NCBI GenBank assembly: GCA_009694135.1 | Contig: SHVS01000015.1 | Location: 1-52,500 of the forward strand | Reading direction: 5' to 3' | DNA length: 52,500 nt | DNA from: Alphaproteobacteria bacterium | GTDB lineage: Bacteria > Pseudomonadota > Alphaproteobacteria > UBA6615 | Shown here: piece after piece, positions 18,579-27,932 of the stretch | Layout: each line of letters opens with the position of its first letter | Position numbering within the stretch: the stretch's first letter is position 1 | Position numbers and translations under genes: made by a program | Notes under the pieces: model-generated | Databases searched by the model: none | Told to the model about the DNA's origin: nothing | What the model saw: only the letters and a program-made list of their open reading frames with translations

Positions 18579-19670
18579 ATGTCGCGCACCCTCAGCCTCT
18601 ATCTCGGACGCCAGTTCCTGGTCGCGACGCTGGCCGCTTATGGGACGCTGCTCGCCGTCATCCTGTTGATCGACACCGGGGAACTCCTACGGCGCGCCGC
18701 CAGCAGGCCGGACGCGAGTTTCAGCATCGTGTTCGGACTGGCGCTGTTGCATTTGCCGACCTTGGGTGCGCAGGCCTTGCCTTTCGCCGTTCTGTTCGGC
18801 GCCATTTTCGCGCTCGTGCGCCTGACGCGCGGACACGAGCTGGCGGTTGTGCGCGCTGCCGGTGTTTCCGTGTGGCAGTTTCTCGCGCCGGGGGTAATCG
18901 CCGTGCTCGCGCTCGGCATTCTCGACGTGACCGTGATGAACCCGATCGCCGCCCTATTGCAGATCGAGCATGAACGCGGAGTGGGTCGCTATATCACCCA
19001 GCGCCCGTCGCTGATGCAGGTGTCCTCTACCGGCTTGTGGTTGCGCGAGGCCGATGCCGCCGGCGATCATTCCGTCATGCACGCCGCCAGTGTCGATCCG
19101 CTGGCCTTGCGCCTGAATACCGTGACCGTGCTGCGTTTCCGCGGCGAAGACGAATTCATCGGCCGGATCGACGCCGAGCACGCGACTTTGGTCGAAGGCG
19201 CCTGGATCATGGCAGCCGCCTGGGTGACCGGACCATCGCGCATCGGCGAACGGGTCGCCGAGATGAGCGTGCCAACCGTGCTGACCGCCAGCCATTTGCG
19301 GGAAAGTCTGACCTCGCCCGAAACGGTCAGTTTCTGGCAGTTGCCGCGATTCATTTCCGTGCTCGAGGCCACCGGCCTATCCGCGCTCGGCCATCGCATG
19401 CAGTGGCACACCTTGCTGGCGCGGCCGTTCGTCCTGGTCGCGATGCTGCTGATTGCCGCCGCGGCATCCCTGCGCATGACGCGGCGCGGCGGAGTGACGC
19501 CATTAGTTTTTGCAGGCATTACAATCGGCTTCGCATTTGTCTTGTTGTCCAGCGTGATCGAGGCCCTAGGCCTTGGGGAGCGGCTGCCGGTCATGCTGGC
19601 CGCATGGACGCCGGCCAGCATCATGCTGATGTTGGGGCTTGCAATGCTCATGCATCTCGAAGACGGTTAG
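18579..19670 (+). CDS. lptG: LPS export ABC transporter permease LptG
   Basis: Partner of LptF in the LptB2FG lipopolysaccharide extractor. The 363 residues begin MSRTLSLYLGRQFLVATLA. They show three N-terminal helices, the conserved LTRGHELAVVRAAGVS coupling helix, a periplasmic domain and three C-terminal helices (last one near ASIMLMLGLAMLM). The paired order lptF-lptG followed by lptD is expected in alphaproteobacteria. Confidence 0.93.
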   Translation: MSRTLSLYLGRQFLVATLAAYGTLLAVILLIDTGELLRRAASRPDASFSIVFGLALLHLPTLGAQALPFAVLFGAIFALVRLTRGHELAVVRAAGVSVWQFLAPGVIAVLALGILDVTVMNPIAALLQIEHERGVGRYITQRPSLMQVSSTGLWLREADAAGDHSVMHAASVDPLALRLNTVTVLRFRGEDEFIGRIDAEHATLVEGAWIMAAAWVTGPSRIGERVAEMSVPTVLTASHLRESLTSPETVSFWQLPRFISVLEATGLSALGHRMQWHTLLARPFVLVAMLLIAAAASLRMTRRGGVTPLVFAGITIGFAFVLLSSVIEALGLGERLPVMLAAWTPASIMLMLGLAMLMHLEDG

Positions 19671-19692
19671 GCGCGCAACGGGGGGCGAGAGA

Positions 19693-21855
19693 ATGTTCCG
19701 GGGGTTGCGGCAGAGCCTGCTTGGGGCGGGCGCGGCGGCGTGTTTGGCCCTGTACGCCTATGGCGTGCAATCGCAGACGCGCGTCACCGGCGGCGCGGGC
19801 GAAGTTCTGCTGCAGGCGGATACGCTTACCTTCGACCGCGACCAGGACTTGGTGCTGGCGACCGGCCATGTCGAACTGACCCAGGGCGGGTATACGCTGC
19901 GCGCCGAAACCCTCACCTATAACCAGCGCTCCGATGTCATAACCGCTAGCGGTAATGTCGTGCTGATGCAGCCGACGGGCGAAGTCGTCTTCGCCGAGCA
20001 GGTCGAGCTTACCGACGACATGAAGGAAGGCTTCATCCGCGGCTTCAGCACGCTGCTGAAAGACGACGCTCGCTTGGCGGCCGCCGGCGCGCGCCGGCTG
20101 GCCGGCACCCGGACCGAGTTGGATCGGGCGGTTTTTTCGCCCTGCGCGCTGTGTGCCGGGGATCCGACCCGCGCGCCGCTATGGCAGATCAAGGCGGCCA
20201 AGATCGTGCATGATTCCGAAACGCATGATCTGACCTATACCGACGCCTGGATCGAGTTTTTTGGCGTGCCGGTTCTCTATACGCCTTATCTGTCGCATCC
20301 CGACCCAAGCGTCGAGCGCCGCTCCGGGATCTTGACGCCATCCTTGGTCCTTGCGGGCGATTTGGGCACCGTCGTGCGCACACCGGTCTATTGGGCGATC
20401 GCGCCCGATCGCGACTTCACCTTCAGACCGATTTGGACGACGGAAGCAGGCCAAGTGTTGGGCGGGGAATACCGCCAACGTTTGGCCAATGGCAATTTTT
20501 CGTTGCGCGCCAGCGGCGCATTCGACGAGCACCAGTCGCCGCAAGGCCGGTCGGAGACACAGGCACACATCGACACCGACCTGTTGCTGAATCTCACCGA
20601 CACCTGGCGTGCGGGCGGGAATCTATTCCTCACTACCAACGATACCTACCTCGAGCGCTTCGATATTTCCGCCGAGGACACGCTCATCAGCCGCGCCTAT
20701 GCCGAAGGTTTCTGGCGCCGCAGTTACGCCCTGGCCGAGACCTATTATTTCCAGGGTTTGCGGGCCGAGGATGACCAAGGTCACATCCCCTTCGTGCTGC
20801 CGAAACTTAATTTCAATTATGTCAGCGAGCCGATCTGGCGCAGCGGTCGTACGAGTCTCGACGCCAATGCGCTGATGCTCACGCGCAACGACGGCACCAA
20901 CACCGGGCGCATGAGCCTGCATGGCGGCTGGCGCCAACCCTTCGCAGGCGTCCTTGGCGGCGACCGCCTGACCTTCTCGGCCACGCTGCGGCTCGATGCC
21001 TATAACGTGCAGGACGGCGCGGTTCCACCGCAAGATGTCGCCCAGAACGGCACGTTCTTGCGCGCCCTGCCGCAACTCGCGCTTGATTGGAGCTACCCCT
21101 TCATCCGCCGCGGCGCCACGTTCAGCATACTCCTCGAACCGGTCGCCCAATTTGTGCTGGCCCCAAACGGCGGCAACCCGAGCGAGATCCCCAACGAGGA
21201 CAGCATCAACCTCGATTTCGACGACACCAGCCTGTGGAACGGCAATCGCTTTCCCGGCGATGATCGCGTCGAAGGCGGGGCGCGCGTCGATTACGGTTTG
21301 CGCGCCGCCTGGTATGGCGATAGTGGCGCGCGCGCGACGGGATTCCTCGGGCAGTCCTATCGCTTCAACGATGACGCGACCTTCCCGGCGAATAGCGGTC
21401 TCGAAGGGCACATGTCCGACCTGGTCGGCCGCCTCGATCTTTCGCCCAATAAGTATTTCGACGCTCTCTACCGGTTCCGCATCGCGCAGGAGGACTGGTC
21501 GGTGCGCCGGCACGAGCTAGCCTTTAGAGCCGGCCCCCGCGCTTTTCACCTCGGTATCGATTATAACTTCTTGGCCGGAAGCGGTGAATTCGCCGACCGG
21601 CAGGAGATCGGCGGCAAGCTCACCTCCAAGCTCACCGATACCTGGTCTTTCTCGGGCCATGCGCGCAGCGACTTGAGCGACGACGGCCGCATGATTTCGA
21701 TGGGCGGCGCGATCGAGTATCAGGACGAGTGCTTCGACATCATCCTTGGCTTCAACCGTCGTTTCACCCGCGACCGCGACATTCCGCCGTCGGATTCCAT
21801 CATGCTGCGAGTCAATTTGAAATATCTGGGCGATTCCGCCAAGCGCGGGGTTTGA
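19693..21855 (+). CDS. lptD: LPS-assembly outer membrane protein LptD
   Basis: The 720-residue outer-membrane translocon that, with LptE, inserts lipopolysaccharide in the outer leaflet. After a signal peptide (about residues 1-31) comes the OstA-like beta-jellyroll (about 35-130) with repeated GEVLLQADTLTFD-type strands, then a large beta-barrel ending in alternating strands (LRVNLKYLG). Cysteines at PCALC (N-terminal part) and DECFD (near the C-terminus) could form the inter-domain disulfides typical of LptD. The ATG at 19693 follows a GGGGGCGAGAGA ribosome site. Confidence 0.92.
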   Translation: MFRGLRQSLLGAGAAACLALYAYGVQSQTRVTGGAGEVLLQADTLTFDRDQDLVLATGHVELTQGGYTLRAETLTYNQRSDVITASGNVVLMQPTGEVVFAEQVELTDDMKEGFIRGFSTLLKDDARLAAAGARRLAGTRTELDRAVFSPCALCAGDPTRAPLWQIKAAKIVHDSETHDLTYTDAWIEFFGVPVLYTPYLSHPDPSVERRSGILTPSLVLAGDLGTVVRTPVYWAIAPDRDFTFRPIWTTEAGQVLGGEYRQRLANGNFSLRASGAFDEHQSPQGRSETQAHIDTDLLLNLTDTWRAGGNLFLTTNDTYLERFDISAEDTLISRAYAEGFWRRSYALAETYYFQGLRAEDDQGHIPFVLPKLNFNYVSEPIWRSGRTSLDANALMLTRNDGTNTGRMSLHGGWRQPFAGVLGGDRLTFSATLRLDAYNVQDGAVPPQDVAQNGTFLRALPQLALDWSYPFIRRGATFSILLEPVAQFVLAPNGGNPSEIPNEDSINLDFDDTSLWNGNRFPGDDRVEGGARVDYGLRAAWYGDSGARATGFLGQSYRFNDDATFPANSGLEGHMSDLVGRLDLSPNKYFDALYRFRIAQEDWSVRRHELAFRAGPRAFHLGIDYNFLAGSGEFADRQEIGGKLTSKLTDTWSFSGHARSDLSDDGRMISMGGAIEYQDECFDIILGFNRRFTRDRDIPPSDSIMLRVNLKYLGDSAKRGV

Positions 21856-21872
21856 ATCGCATAGCTGTGAGC

Positions 21873-21901
21873 GTGACCCGCCCCCTTCGCCTGTGCTAGC
21901 G
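21873..21901 (+). promoter_or_regulatory. Candidate surA promoter, apparently leaderless
   Basis: GTGACC (21873-21878) and CTAGCG (21896-21901) are spaced 17 bases. The predicted start (about 21908) is two bases before ATG 21910, and there is no Shine-Dalgarno sequence. The 11-mer TGTGCTAGCGT also occurs upstream of the metallopeptidase (9309-9319). Confidence 0.45.
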
Positions 21902-21909
21902 TTCCCTAC

Positions 21910-23226
21910 ATGCAACACTCGATTTCCTGGCGACAGAGGGCGAGCGCGATAGGTTTGCGCCTGGTTCGGCCGCTCCTTGGCGTTCTGGCCGCGGCCGCCT
22001 TGTGGCCGCTGACCCCAACACCCGGTGCGGCGCAGACCCAGCGTATCGCCGCCGTCGCCAACACCGAGGTCGTCTCGGTGCTTGACGTCAACGAACGGTA
22101 TAAGCTGATCCTGTTCACCTCCGGCCTGACCGACACGCCCGAACAGCGCCAACAATTGCGACCGCGCGTCGTCCGCCAATTGATCGACGAAGCCTTGCAG
22201 CGGCAGGAGGCCAAGCGGCTCAACCTTACTTTGCGCGATAGCGACGTCGCCGAGGCTTTTACCCAAATCGAACAGCGCAATCGCATCGAGCCCGGCGGTT
22301 TCGACGCCTTACTGGCTCGCAATGGGTTGAACCGAAGCGCCGTCGAAGCGCAGATCCGCGCGCAGTTGATCTGGCAGCAGGTGATTGCCCGGCGCGTGTC
22401 CCCAAATGTCGAAATCGGCGAGGAAGAAATCGATCAGGTGGTGGAACGGATCGCCGCGGCCAAGGGGCAGATCGAAAATCGCGTCGCCGAAATCGTAATT
22501 GCAATCGACAACCCGCGCGAGGAGGCTGACACGCTAGCGCTCGCCGACCGCTTGGTCGCGCAGCTCCGCGGCGGCGCCAATTTCCCGCTGGTCGCCTCGC
22601 AGTTCAGCCAAAGCGCCTCGGCGGCGGTTGGCGGCGATCTTGGCTGGATCCAGGCCGGTCAGCTTGACCCGGTGCTCGACAAGGCGATCGCCGCCATGGC
22701 GCAAGGCCAGCTATCGCCGCCGCTCAGGATCGACAACACGATCCATATTCTGTTGTTGATCGGCCGCCGCCAGATCGCCGGCGGGGCAGCCCAGCCAAGC
22801 GAATATTTGCTGCGCCAGGTCCTGCTTCCCCAGCCGAAGGGCGCGCCGCAGGCGGAAACGCAAGCGACCGCGGAACGTCTGCTGGTCGCCACGCGCGACA
22901 TCGGCAGCTGCGCTGACTTCGCCGCCAAGGCGAAAGATCTGGGCACGCCGCAAGCGGAGGAGCCGGTGCGGCTGAACGCCGCCGACATCGCGCCCGAGCT
23001 GCGCCGCTTGCTCGACGGCCTGCCGATCAACAAGCCGACGCCGCCCTTCAGCACCGGCGCCGGAATGCAGGTGATCTTCATCTGCGGACGCGAGTCGCAG
23101 GCGGCGCCCGGCCAGCTCAACCGGCGCGAAATCGCCGACCAGATCGGTCGCGACCGGCTCGACATGCTTTCGCGCCGCTATCTGCGCGATCTGCAGCGCG
23201 CCGCGCTGATCGAAGTGCGGGAATAA
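21910..23226 (+). CDS. surA: Periplasmic chaperone / peptidyl-prolyl isomerase SurA
   Basis: A 438-residue periplasmic protein with a signal region (about residues 1-42, ending PGAAQ), the SurA N-terminal chaperone domain (VVSVLDVNERYKLILFTSG, then RQLIDEALQRQEAKRL) and one clear parvulin-type domain (about residues 190-285, with LAQFSQSASAAVGGDLGWI-like sequence). It escorts unfolded outer-membrane proteins to the Bam complex and so serves LptD, its upstream neighbour. The stop shares one base with the pdxA start. Confidence 0.88.
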   Translation: MQHSISWRQRASAIGLRLVRPLLGVLAAAALWPLTPTPGAAQTQRIAAVANTEVVSVLDVNERYKLILFTSGLTDTPEQRQQLRPRVVRQLIDEALQRQEAKRLNLTLRDSDVAEAFTQIEQRNRIEPGGFDALLARNGLNRSAVEAQIRAQLIWQQVIARRVSPNVEIGEEEIDQVVERIAAAKGQIENRVAEIVIAIDNPREEADTLALADRLVAQLRGGANFPLVASQFSQSASAAVGGDLGWIQAGQLDPVLDKAIAAMAQGQLSPPLRIDNTIHILLLIGRRQIAGGAAQPSEYLLRQVLLPQPKGAPQAETQATAERLLVATRDIGSCADFAAKAKDLGTPQAEEPVRLNAADIAPELRRLLDGLPINKPTPPFSTGAGMQVIFICGRESQAAPGQLNRREIADQIGRDRLDMLSRRYLRDLQRAALIEVRE

Positions 23227-24242
23227 TGGCGGATCGCCGCGGGCCGGCCGTGCTGGCCCTCACCATGGGCGAGCCAGCCGGGATCGGCGGCGAGATCGCG
23301 CTCAAGGCTTGGCGGCAGCGCGCATCAGGCGTGCCGCCCTTCTGCATGATCGACGACCCGCTGCGGTTGGAGGCGCTGGCCGAGGGCGAAGGGATCGAAT
23401 CGCCGGTCCAGACGATCACACGTCTAGCCGATGCCACCGCCGTGTTCGCGCATGCTCTGCCGGTATTGGCCGAGCCACTGCCGGCCGCCGTCACGCCCGG
23501 CCGGCCGGACGGGGCGAACGCGCCCGCCGTGCTACGCTCGATCGAACGCGCCGCGCGCCTGGCCGCAAGCGGCGAGGCCGCGGCTATGGTCACCAACCCG
23601 ATCCACAAGGGCGCGCTTTATGCCGCTGGCTTCCGCCATCCCGGCCACACGGAATACCTGGCCGCTCTGGCCGGGGTAGCCGAGCCGGTGATGATGCTGG
23701 CCGTGCCGGGCTTGCGCGCGGTGCCGGTCACCGTTCACCTGCCCTTGCAAGCGGCGATCGCCCAGCTGACTCGCGCGCGCATCGTGCAGCATGGGCGAGT
23801 GACTGACGCGGCGCTGCGGCGCGACTTCGGCATCGCGCGCCCGCGCATTGCGGTCGCCGGGCTCAACCCGCATGCCGGCGAAGGTGGCGCGCTCGGCCGC
23901 GAGGAGATCGAGATCATCGCCCCGGCCGTGGCCGAGTTACGCGCCGCGGGCATCGACGCCTTCGGCCCCGCCCCGGCCGATAGCCTGTTCCATCCCGGCG
24001 CGCGCGCGCGCTTTGACGCCGTGTTGTGCATGTATCACGACCAGGCGCTGATCCCGGTCAAGACGATCGACTTCGCGCATGGGGTCAATATCACCCTTGG
24101 CCTGCCGTTCATCCGCACCTCGCCCGACCACGGCACGGCATTCGACATCGCCGGCTCCGGCCAGGCCGACCCATCGAGTCTGATTGCGGCGCTCATGCTC
24201 GCGGCCGAGATGGCGGCGCGTCGGGCGGCGGCGAGCGCGTGA
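23226..24242 (+). CDS. pdxA: 4-hydroxythreonine-4-phosphate dehydrogenase
   Basis: NAD-dependent enzyme of pyridoxal phosphate synthesis that oxidises 4-phosphohydroxy-L-threonine. The 338 residues carry the substrate loop TNPIHKGALYAAGFRHPGH, the metal-site HLPLQAA and YHDQALIPVKTIDF, and the C-terminal TSPDHGTAFDIAG. It starts at the last base of the surA stop and overlaps rsmA (GTGA). The order surA-pdxA-rsmA is widely conserved. Confidence 0.95.
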   Translation: MADRRGPAVLALTMGEPAGIGGEIALKAWRQRASGVPPFCMIDDPLRLEALAEGEGIESPVQTITRLADATAVFAHALPVLAEPLPAAVTPGRPDGANAPAVLRSIERAARLAASGEAAAMVTNPIHKGALYAAGFRHPGHTEYLAALAGVAEPVMMLAVPGLRAVPVTVHLPLQAAIAQLTRARIVQHGRVTDAALRRDFGIARPRIAVAGLNPHAGEGGALGREEIEIIAPAVAELRAAGIDAFGPAPADSLFHPGARARFDAVLCMYHDQALIPVKTIDFAHGVNITLGLPFIRTSPDHGTAFDIAGSGQADPSSLIAALMLAAEMAARRAAASA

Positions 24243-25114
24243 CGGCAGCGGGCGCCAGCGAGCGTCTGGCAAAGTTGCCGCCGTTGCGCGAGGTGATCGC
24301 CCGGCATGAGCTGGGCGCCCGCAAGTCGCTCGGGCAGCATTTCCTGCTCGATCTCAACCTGACGCGGCGCATCGTGCGCGCGGCCGGCGATCTGCGCGGG
24401 ATCGAGGTGATCGAAATCGGCCCCGGCCCTGGCGGCTTGACCCGCGCCCTGTTGGCAAGCGAGGCGCGGCGCGTGATCGCCGTCGAACAGGACCCGCGCT
24501 GCGTCGAGGCGTTGCAGGCTTTGGCTTCGGCGTTTCCCGACCGGCTGCAAATCGTGGCCGGCGATGCCCTGGCGCTCGATGTGCGCGTTCTGTCAAAAGC
24601 CCCGCGCGCGATCATCGCCAACCTGCCCTACAACATCGCGACGCCGCTGTTGATCGGCTGGCTGGCGAACGCACCCGACTTCACCTCGCTGACGTTGATG
24701 TTCCAGACCGAGGTGGCCGAGCGGCTTTATGCCAAGCCGCGCAGCAAGGCCTATGGCAGGCTCTCGATCCTGGCGCAGTGGCGCTGCCGCGTGCTGCGCC
24801 AATTCGACATCCCGGCGCGCGCCTTTACCCCGCCGCCCAAGGTCAGTTCGACCGTCGTGCGGCTCGAACCCTATGCCGCGCCGCTTGCACCAGCAGAGGC
24901 GGCCGATCTGACGGCGGTCACCGCCGCCGCCTTTGGCCAGCGGCGCAAGATGCTGCGTGCCAGCCTGAAACAGCTTGTACCCGATCCCTTGCCGTTACTC
25001 GCTTCCGCCGGCATCGTCCCGACCGCGCGCGCCGAGGAACTGTCGGTCGAGGACTTCTGCCGTCTGGCGCGCGCCTGGCGCACGGCGCAACAAGGAGATG
25101 CCGATGCAAATTAA
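24239..25114 (+). CDS. rsmA: 16S rRNA dimethyladenosine transferase
   Basis: Dimethylates two adjacent adenosines near the 3' end of 16S rRNA late in 30S assembly. Motifs are KSLGQHFLLDLNLTRRI, the SAM-binding EIGPGPGGLTRALL and the catalytic NLPYNIATPLL. The GTG at 24239 overlaps the pdxA stop and gives a normal 291-residue protein; the open frame runs further into pdxA but without homology. The symbol ksgA is also used. Confidence 0.95.
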   Translation: MTAAGASERLAKLPPLREVIARHELGARKSLGQHFLLDLNLTRRIVRAAGDLRGIEVIEIGPGPGGLTRALLASEARRVIAVEQDPRCVEALQALASAFPDRLQIVAGDALALDVRVLSKAPRAIIANLPYNIATPLLIGWLANAPDFTSLTLMFQTEVAERLYAKPRSKAYGRLSILAQWRCRVLRQFDIPARAFTPPPKVSSTVVRLEPYAAPLAPAEAADLTAVTAAAFGQRRKMLRASLKQLVPDPLPLLASAGIVPTARAEELSVEDFCRLARAWRTAQQGDADAN

Positions 25115-25514
25115 CGCTGTGCGGCCGGTGTTTCTGGACGCGCTTCTGCCGCTCTTGTCCTGCGCCGGCGAACGCGTAGAAACGCCCGCGGACGTGGGCT
25201 TGCGCGCCGAGCCGATCATCGATTCCAAATGCGGCGGCGGCTTGGCCTTCGTAACCATGGGGATCGCCAATCGCGGCGCGACGCCGGTTTTGGCGCGACC
25301 GCAATGCGTCTCGAACACGCCCGGCATCGAGGTGGTGGAGAATCCCGCCTTCGCCCGGACACTCGCACCGGGAGAAACCGGCCAATTCGTTTGCGCCGTG
25401 CGCGATATCGGCGATCCGCCCGACGGGCGATTCGAAGGCGCGCTCGCCAGACTGGTGGTGCGCTATAATGGGCAAGAGCGGTCGCTCCCCCTGCCGGTTA
25501 CCTGCCCTCGGTAG
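25104..25514 (+). CDS. Hypothetical protein downstream of rsmA
   Basis: I do not recognise this 136-residue protein. AAGGAG (25092-25097) is spaced six bases from ATG 25104 and is too close to ATG 25098, so I use 25104; this overlaps rsmA by 11 bases. The N-terminus MQINAVRPVFLDALLPLLSC is mildly hydrophobic and LLSC could be a weak lipobox, but there is only one basic residue before it. The body reads like a beta-rich domain (IDSKCGGGLAFVTMGIANRG, ETGQFVCAVRDIG, LPLPVTCPR) with four further cysteines, which would suit an oxidised extracytoplasmic protein. Confidence 0.6.
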   Translation: MQINAVRPVFLDALLPLLSCAGERVETPADVGLRAEPIIDSKCGGGLAFVTMGIANRGATPVLARPQCVSNTPGIEVVENPAFARTLAPGETGQFVCAVRDIGDPPDGRFEGALARLVVRYNGQERSLPLPVTCPR

Positions 25515-25519
25515 CTTTA

Positions 25520-26158
25520 TTATGGAACGCGCTGGCCGATGAACGCCGGCAGGCCCGTAAGCCGCGCGCGCCGGTGGCGTTCGGCGCGCAGGATGGCGGC
25601 GACATCGCCGATGGCCCGTCCCAGTTCCGTGTTGACCAAGACGTAGTCGTAGTCGACCGCGCGCGCGACGAATTCGGAGGCCTCTTGCATCCGTGCGGCG
25701 ATGGTCGCGGCGGTGTCCTGCCCGCGATCGCACAAGCGCCGCTCCAATTCCGTTGCTGACGGCGGCAGCACGAACACGCTGACCACATCATTCGGCAGCT
25801 GCTCTCGCAATTGGCGCGCACCCTGCCAATCGATCACCAGCAGCAGATCGCGCCCGCCCGCGAGGGTCGTCTCGACCGGGGCGCGCGGCGTGCCATAGCG
25901 ATGACCGTGCACGGTGGCGTGTTCGAGCAGGGCGCCGCTCTCCGCCATGCGCGCGAACTCGGCGGCGGCGACGAAGCGATAGTGCTGGCCATCGACTTCG
26001 CCTGGGCGCGGGGTGCGCGTGGTCGCCGAAACCGATTGTTGCAGCGCCGGATCGGCGGCGAGCAACCCATGCGCGATCGAGGTCTTGCCGGCGCCCGATG
26101 GCGCCGACAGCACCAGCAAAACGCCGGGGCGGGGGATGTCCGCCGGGTTATTCGACAT
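25520..26158 (-). CDS. gmk: Guanylate kinase
   Basis: Phosphorylates GMP to GDP with ATP. P-loop SAPSGAGKTSI is at the N-terminus, the GMP-binding SATTRTPRPGEVDGQHYRF follows, and DWQGARQLRE and the lid region are intact. The 212 residues are normal length. It overlaps the upstream yicC by 11 bases, the usual yicC-gmk pair. Confidence 0.96.
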   Translation of the reverse strand: MSNNPADIPRPGVLLVLSAPSGAGKTSIAHGLLAADPALQQSVSATTRTPRPGEVDGQHYRFVAAAEFARMAESGALLEHATVHGHRYGTPRAPVETTLAGGRDLLLVIDWQGARQLREQLPNDVVSVFVLPPSATELERRLCDRGQDTAATIAARMQEASEFVARAVDYDYVLVNTELGRAIGDVAAILRAERHRRARLTGLPAFIGQRVP

Positions 26159-27035
26159 TTTGGATCTGCTCGCGCAATTGCTCGATCGCGCCCTTGAGCG
26201 CGAGACCGATGCGCGTCAGCTCCATGTCGGTCGCCTTGGAGCAGAGCGTATTGGCCTCGCGGTTCAGCTCCTGGCAGAGAAAATCGAGCTGCCGGCCGAC
26301 CGGCGCCGGAGCCGTCAGCAGCGCACGCATCGCCGCGACATGCATCCGCAGCCGATCCAGTTCCTCGCTCACATCGGCCTTGGTGGCGGCCAGGGCAGCT
26401 TCATGCGCCAGGCGTTCTTCCGGCAGGGCCGGTTCGGCGTCGAGCAAGAGGCGCAATAGTTTTTGCAGCCGCTCGCGAAGCGCGGCCGGCTGGGCGGCGG
26501 CCGAGGCAGAAGCCCGGTCGGTCAGACCCGCGATTTCCGTCAAGCGGTCGGCCACGACCTGCGCCAGCTTCGCGCCCTCCTCCAGCCGCGAGTCCGCCAA
26601 GCGATCGAGCGCCTGAGCTAGGCTGGCGGCCAGCGCCTGTTCGCGTTGGCGCGTGTGTTCCTCGTCCTCGGATTCGGTGGCCGCCTCGACCACGCCGGGA
26701 ACGGCGAGCAGCCCTTCGAGGCGCGGCGCACCCTCGGCGACCCTTCCTTCCAACCCGCGGCCGAGGGCCAGGAGTTCATCGAGCAAAGCGCGGTTGATGC
26801 GATAGCGGCGCGGCTCCTTGGTCCGGTCGAAGGTGAGCGTCAGCGAGACGTTGCCCCGCTTGAAACGCTCGGCCACCGCTGCCCGCGCCACCGGTTCGAC
26901 GTGGTCGAAGCTGGCCGGCAGCCGGCAGCGCAGGTCGAGGCCGCGTCCGTTGACGCTCTTCGCCTCCCAGCCCCAAGCGCCGGTGGCGTCGCTTCCGGTC
27001 GCGCGCGCGAAACCGGTCATGCTGGACAGCGCCAC
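26148..27035 (-). CDS. YicC/YloC family endoribonuclease
   Basis: A 295-residue member of the YicC family, now known to include RNA endonucleases. It has the N-terminal signature SSMTGFARATG, then KSVNGRGLDLRCRLP, and the C-terminal ELDRLRMHVAAMRALL and QLDFLCQELNREANTLCSKA that identify the family. It is cotranscribed with gmk through an 11-base overlap. Its biological substrate here is unknown. Confidence 0.9.
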   Translation of the reverse strand: MALSSMTGFARATGSDATGAWGWEAKSVNGRGLDLRCRLPASFDHVEPVARAAVAERFKRGNVSLTLTFDRTKEPRRYRINRALLDELLALGRGLEGRVAEGAPRLEGLLAVPGVVEAATESEDEEHTRQREQALAASLAQALDRLADSRLEEGAKLAQVVADRLTEIAGLTDRASASAAAQPAALRERLQKLLRLLLDAEPALPEERLAHEAALAATKADVSEELDRLRMHVAAMRALLTAPAPVGRQLDFLCQELNREANTLCSKATDMELTRIGLALKGAIEQLREQIQNVE

Positions 27036-27106
27036 GAATTGGCCCCCTGTGCGCGGGTTGCGCCCGTCTTATTGCCAGCGCCAGCGTGCGGCCACAAGGC
27101 GCGGCG

Positions 27107-27134
27107 TTGGCGCAGCCTCCCCCGGCGGCTATGA
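27107..27134 (+). promoter_or_regulatory. Candidate promoter of the 27144 SDR gene, apparently leaderless
   Basis: TTGGCG (27107-27112) and CTATGA (27129-27134) are spaced 16 bases. Initiation would fall about 27141-27142, two or three bases before ATG 27144. No ribosome site is visible. Confidence 0.35.
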
Positions 27135-27143
27135 AATCGGCGC

Positions 27144-27932
27144 ATGCGTGACCCACAGTCGATTCTGATCACCGGCGCCTCCAGCGGTATCGGGGCAGCG
27201 CTGGCGCACGACTACGCGAAACCCGCTACACGGCTCGCGCTCTCTGGGCGCGACCCGGCGCGGCTCGATGCCGTGGCCGCCGGTTGCCAGGCGCGCGGCG
27301 CGGAAGTGTCGGCGCGTGTGCTCGATGTCGCCGACGCCGAGGCGATGGCGGCGTGGATCGCTACCGTCAACGCGGAAGCGCCGCTTGATCTGGTGATCGC
27401 CAACGCCGGCATTTCGTCGGGCAGCAGCGGGCGCGGCGAGACGGGCGAGCAAGCGCGGCGCATCTTCGCGGTCAATGTCACCGGAGTGCTCAACACCGTC
27501 CTGCCGGCGCTGGAGATGATGCGCGCGCGCCCGGCGTCGCCCACGCCGCGCGGGCAGATCGCGCTCATGTCCTCGGTCGCGTCGTTCCGCGGCTTCGCCG
27601 GGGCGCCTGCCTATTGCGGCTCCAAGGCCGCGCTGCGGGTCTGGGGCGAAGGGCTGCGCGCGTTGCACGCTGGCGAAGGCATCGAGCTTTCGGTCATCTG
27701 CCCCGGCTTCGTGCGCTCGCGCATGACCGAGGTGAACCGCTTCCCGATGCCCTTCCTGATGGATGCCGAGCGCGCCGCGCGTATCATCCGCCGCGGCCTG
27801 GAGCGCAACCGGGGACGGATCACCTTCCCCTGGCAGATGGTGCTGATCACCTGGCTGTTGGGGGCGATGCCCGCGGCGTTAGCCGACCGTCTGACCGCCG
27901 CCCTGCCCGCGAAAGCCGATACGCCCGTTTAA
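27144..27932 (+). CDS. Short-chain dehydrogenase/reductase
   Basis: A 262-residue SDR. It has the nucleotide-binding TGASSGIG, the NAG motif (VIANAGIS), catalytic Ser in MSSVASFRG and YCGSKAAL (Tyr-x3-Lys). A hydrophobic C-terminal patch (WQMVLITWLLGAMP) suggests membrane association. The substrate cannot be inferred. It is divergent from yicC and overlaps the convergent mltG stop by 4 bases. Confidence 0.88.
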   Translation: MRDPQSILITGASSGIGAALAHDYAKPATRLALSGRDPARLDAVAAGCQARGAEVSARVLDVADAEAMAAWIATVNAEAPLDLVIANAGISSGSSGRGETGEQARRIFAVNVTGVLNTVLPALEMMRARPASPTPRGQIALMSSVASFRGFAGAPAYCGSKAALRVWGEGLRALHAGEGIELSVICPGFVRSRMTEVNRFPMPFLMDAERAARIIRRGLERNRGRITFPWQMVLITWLLGAMPAALADRLTAALPAKADTPV

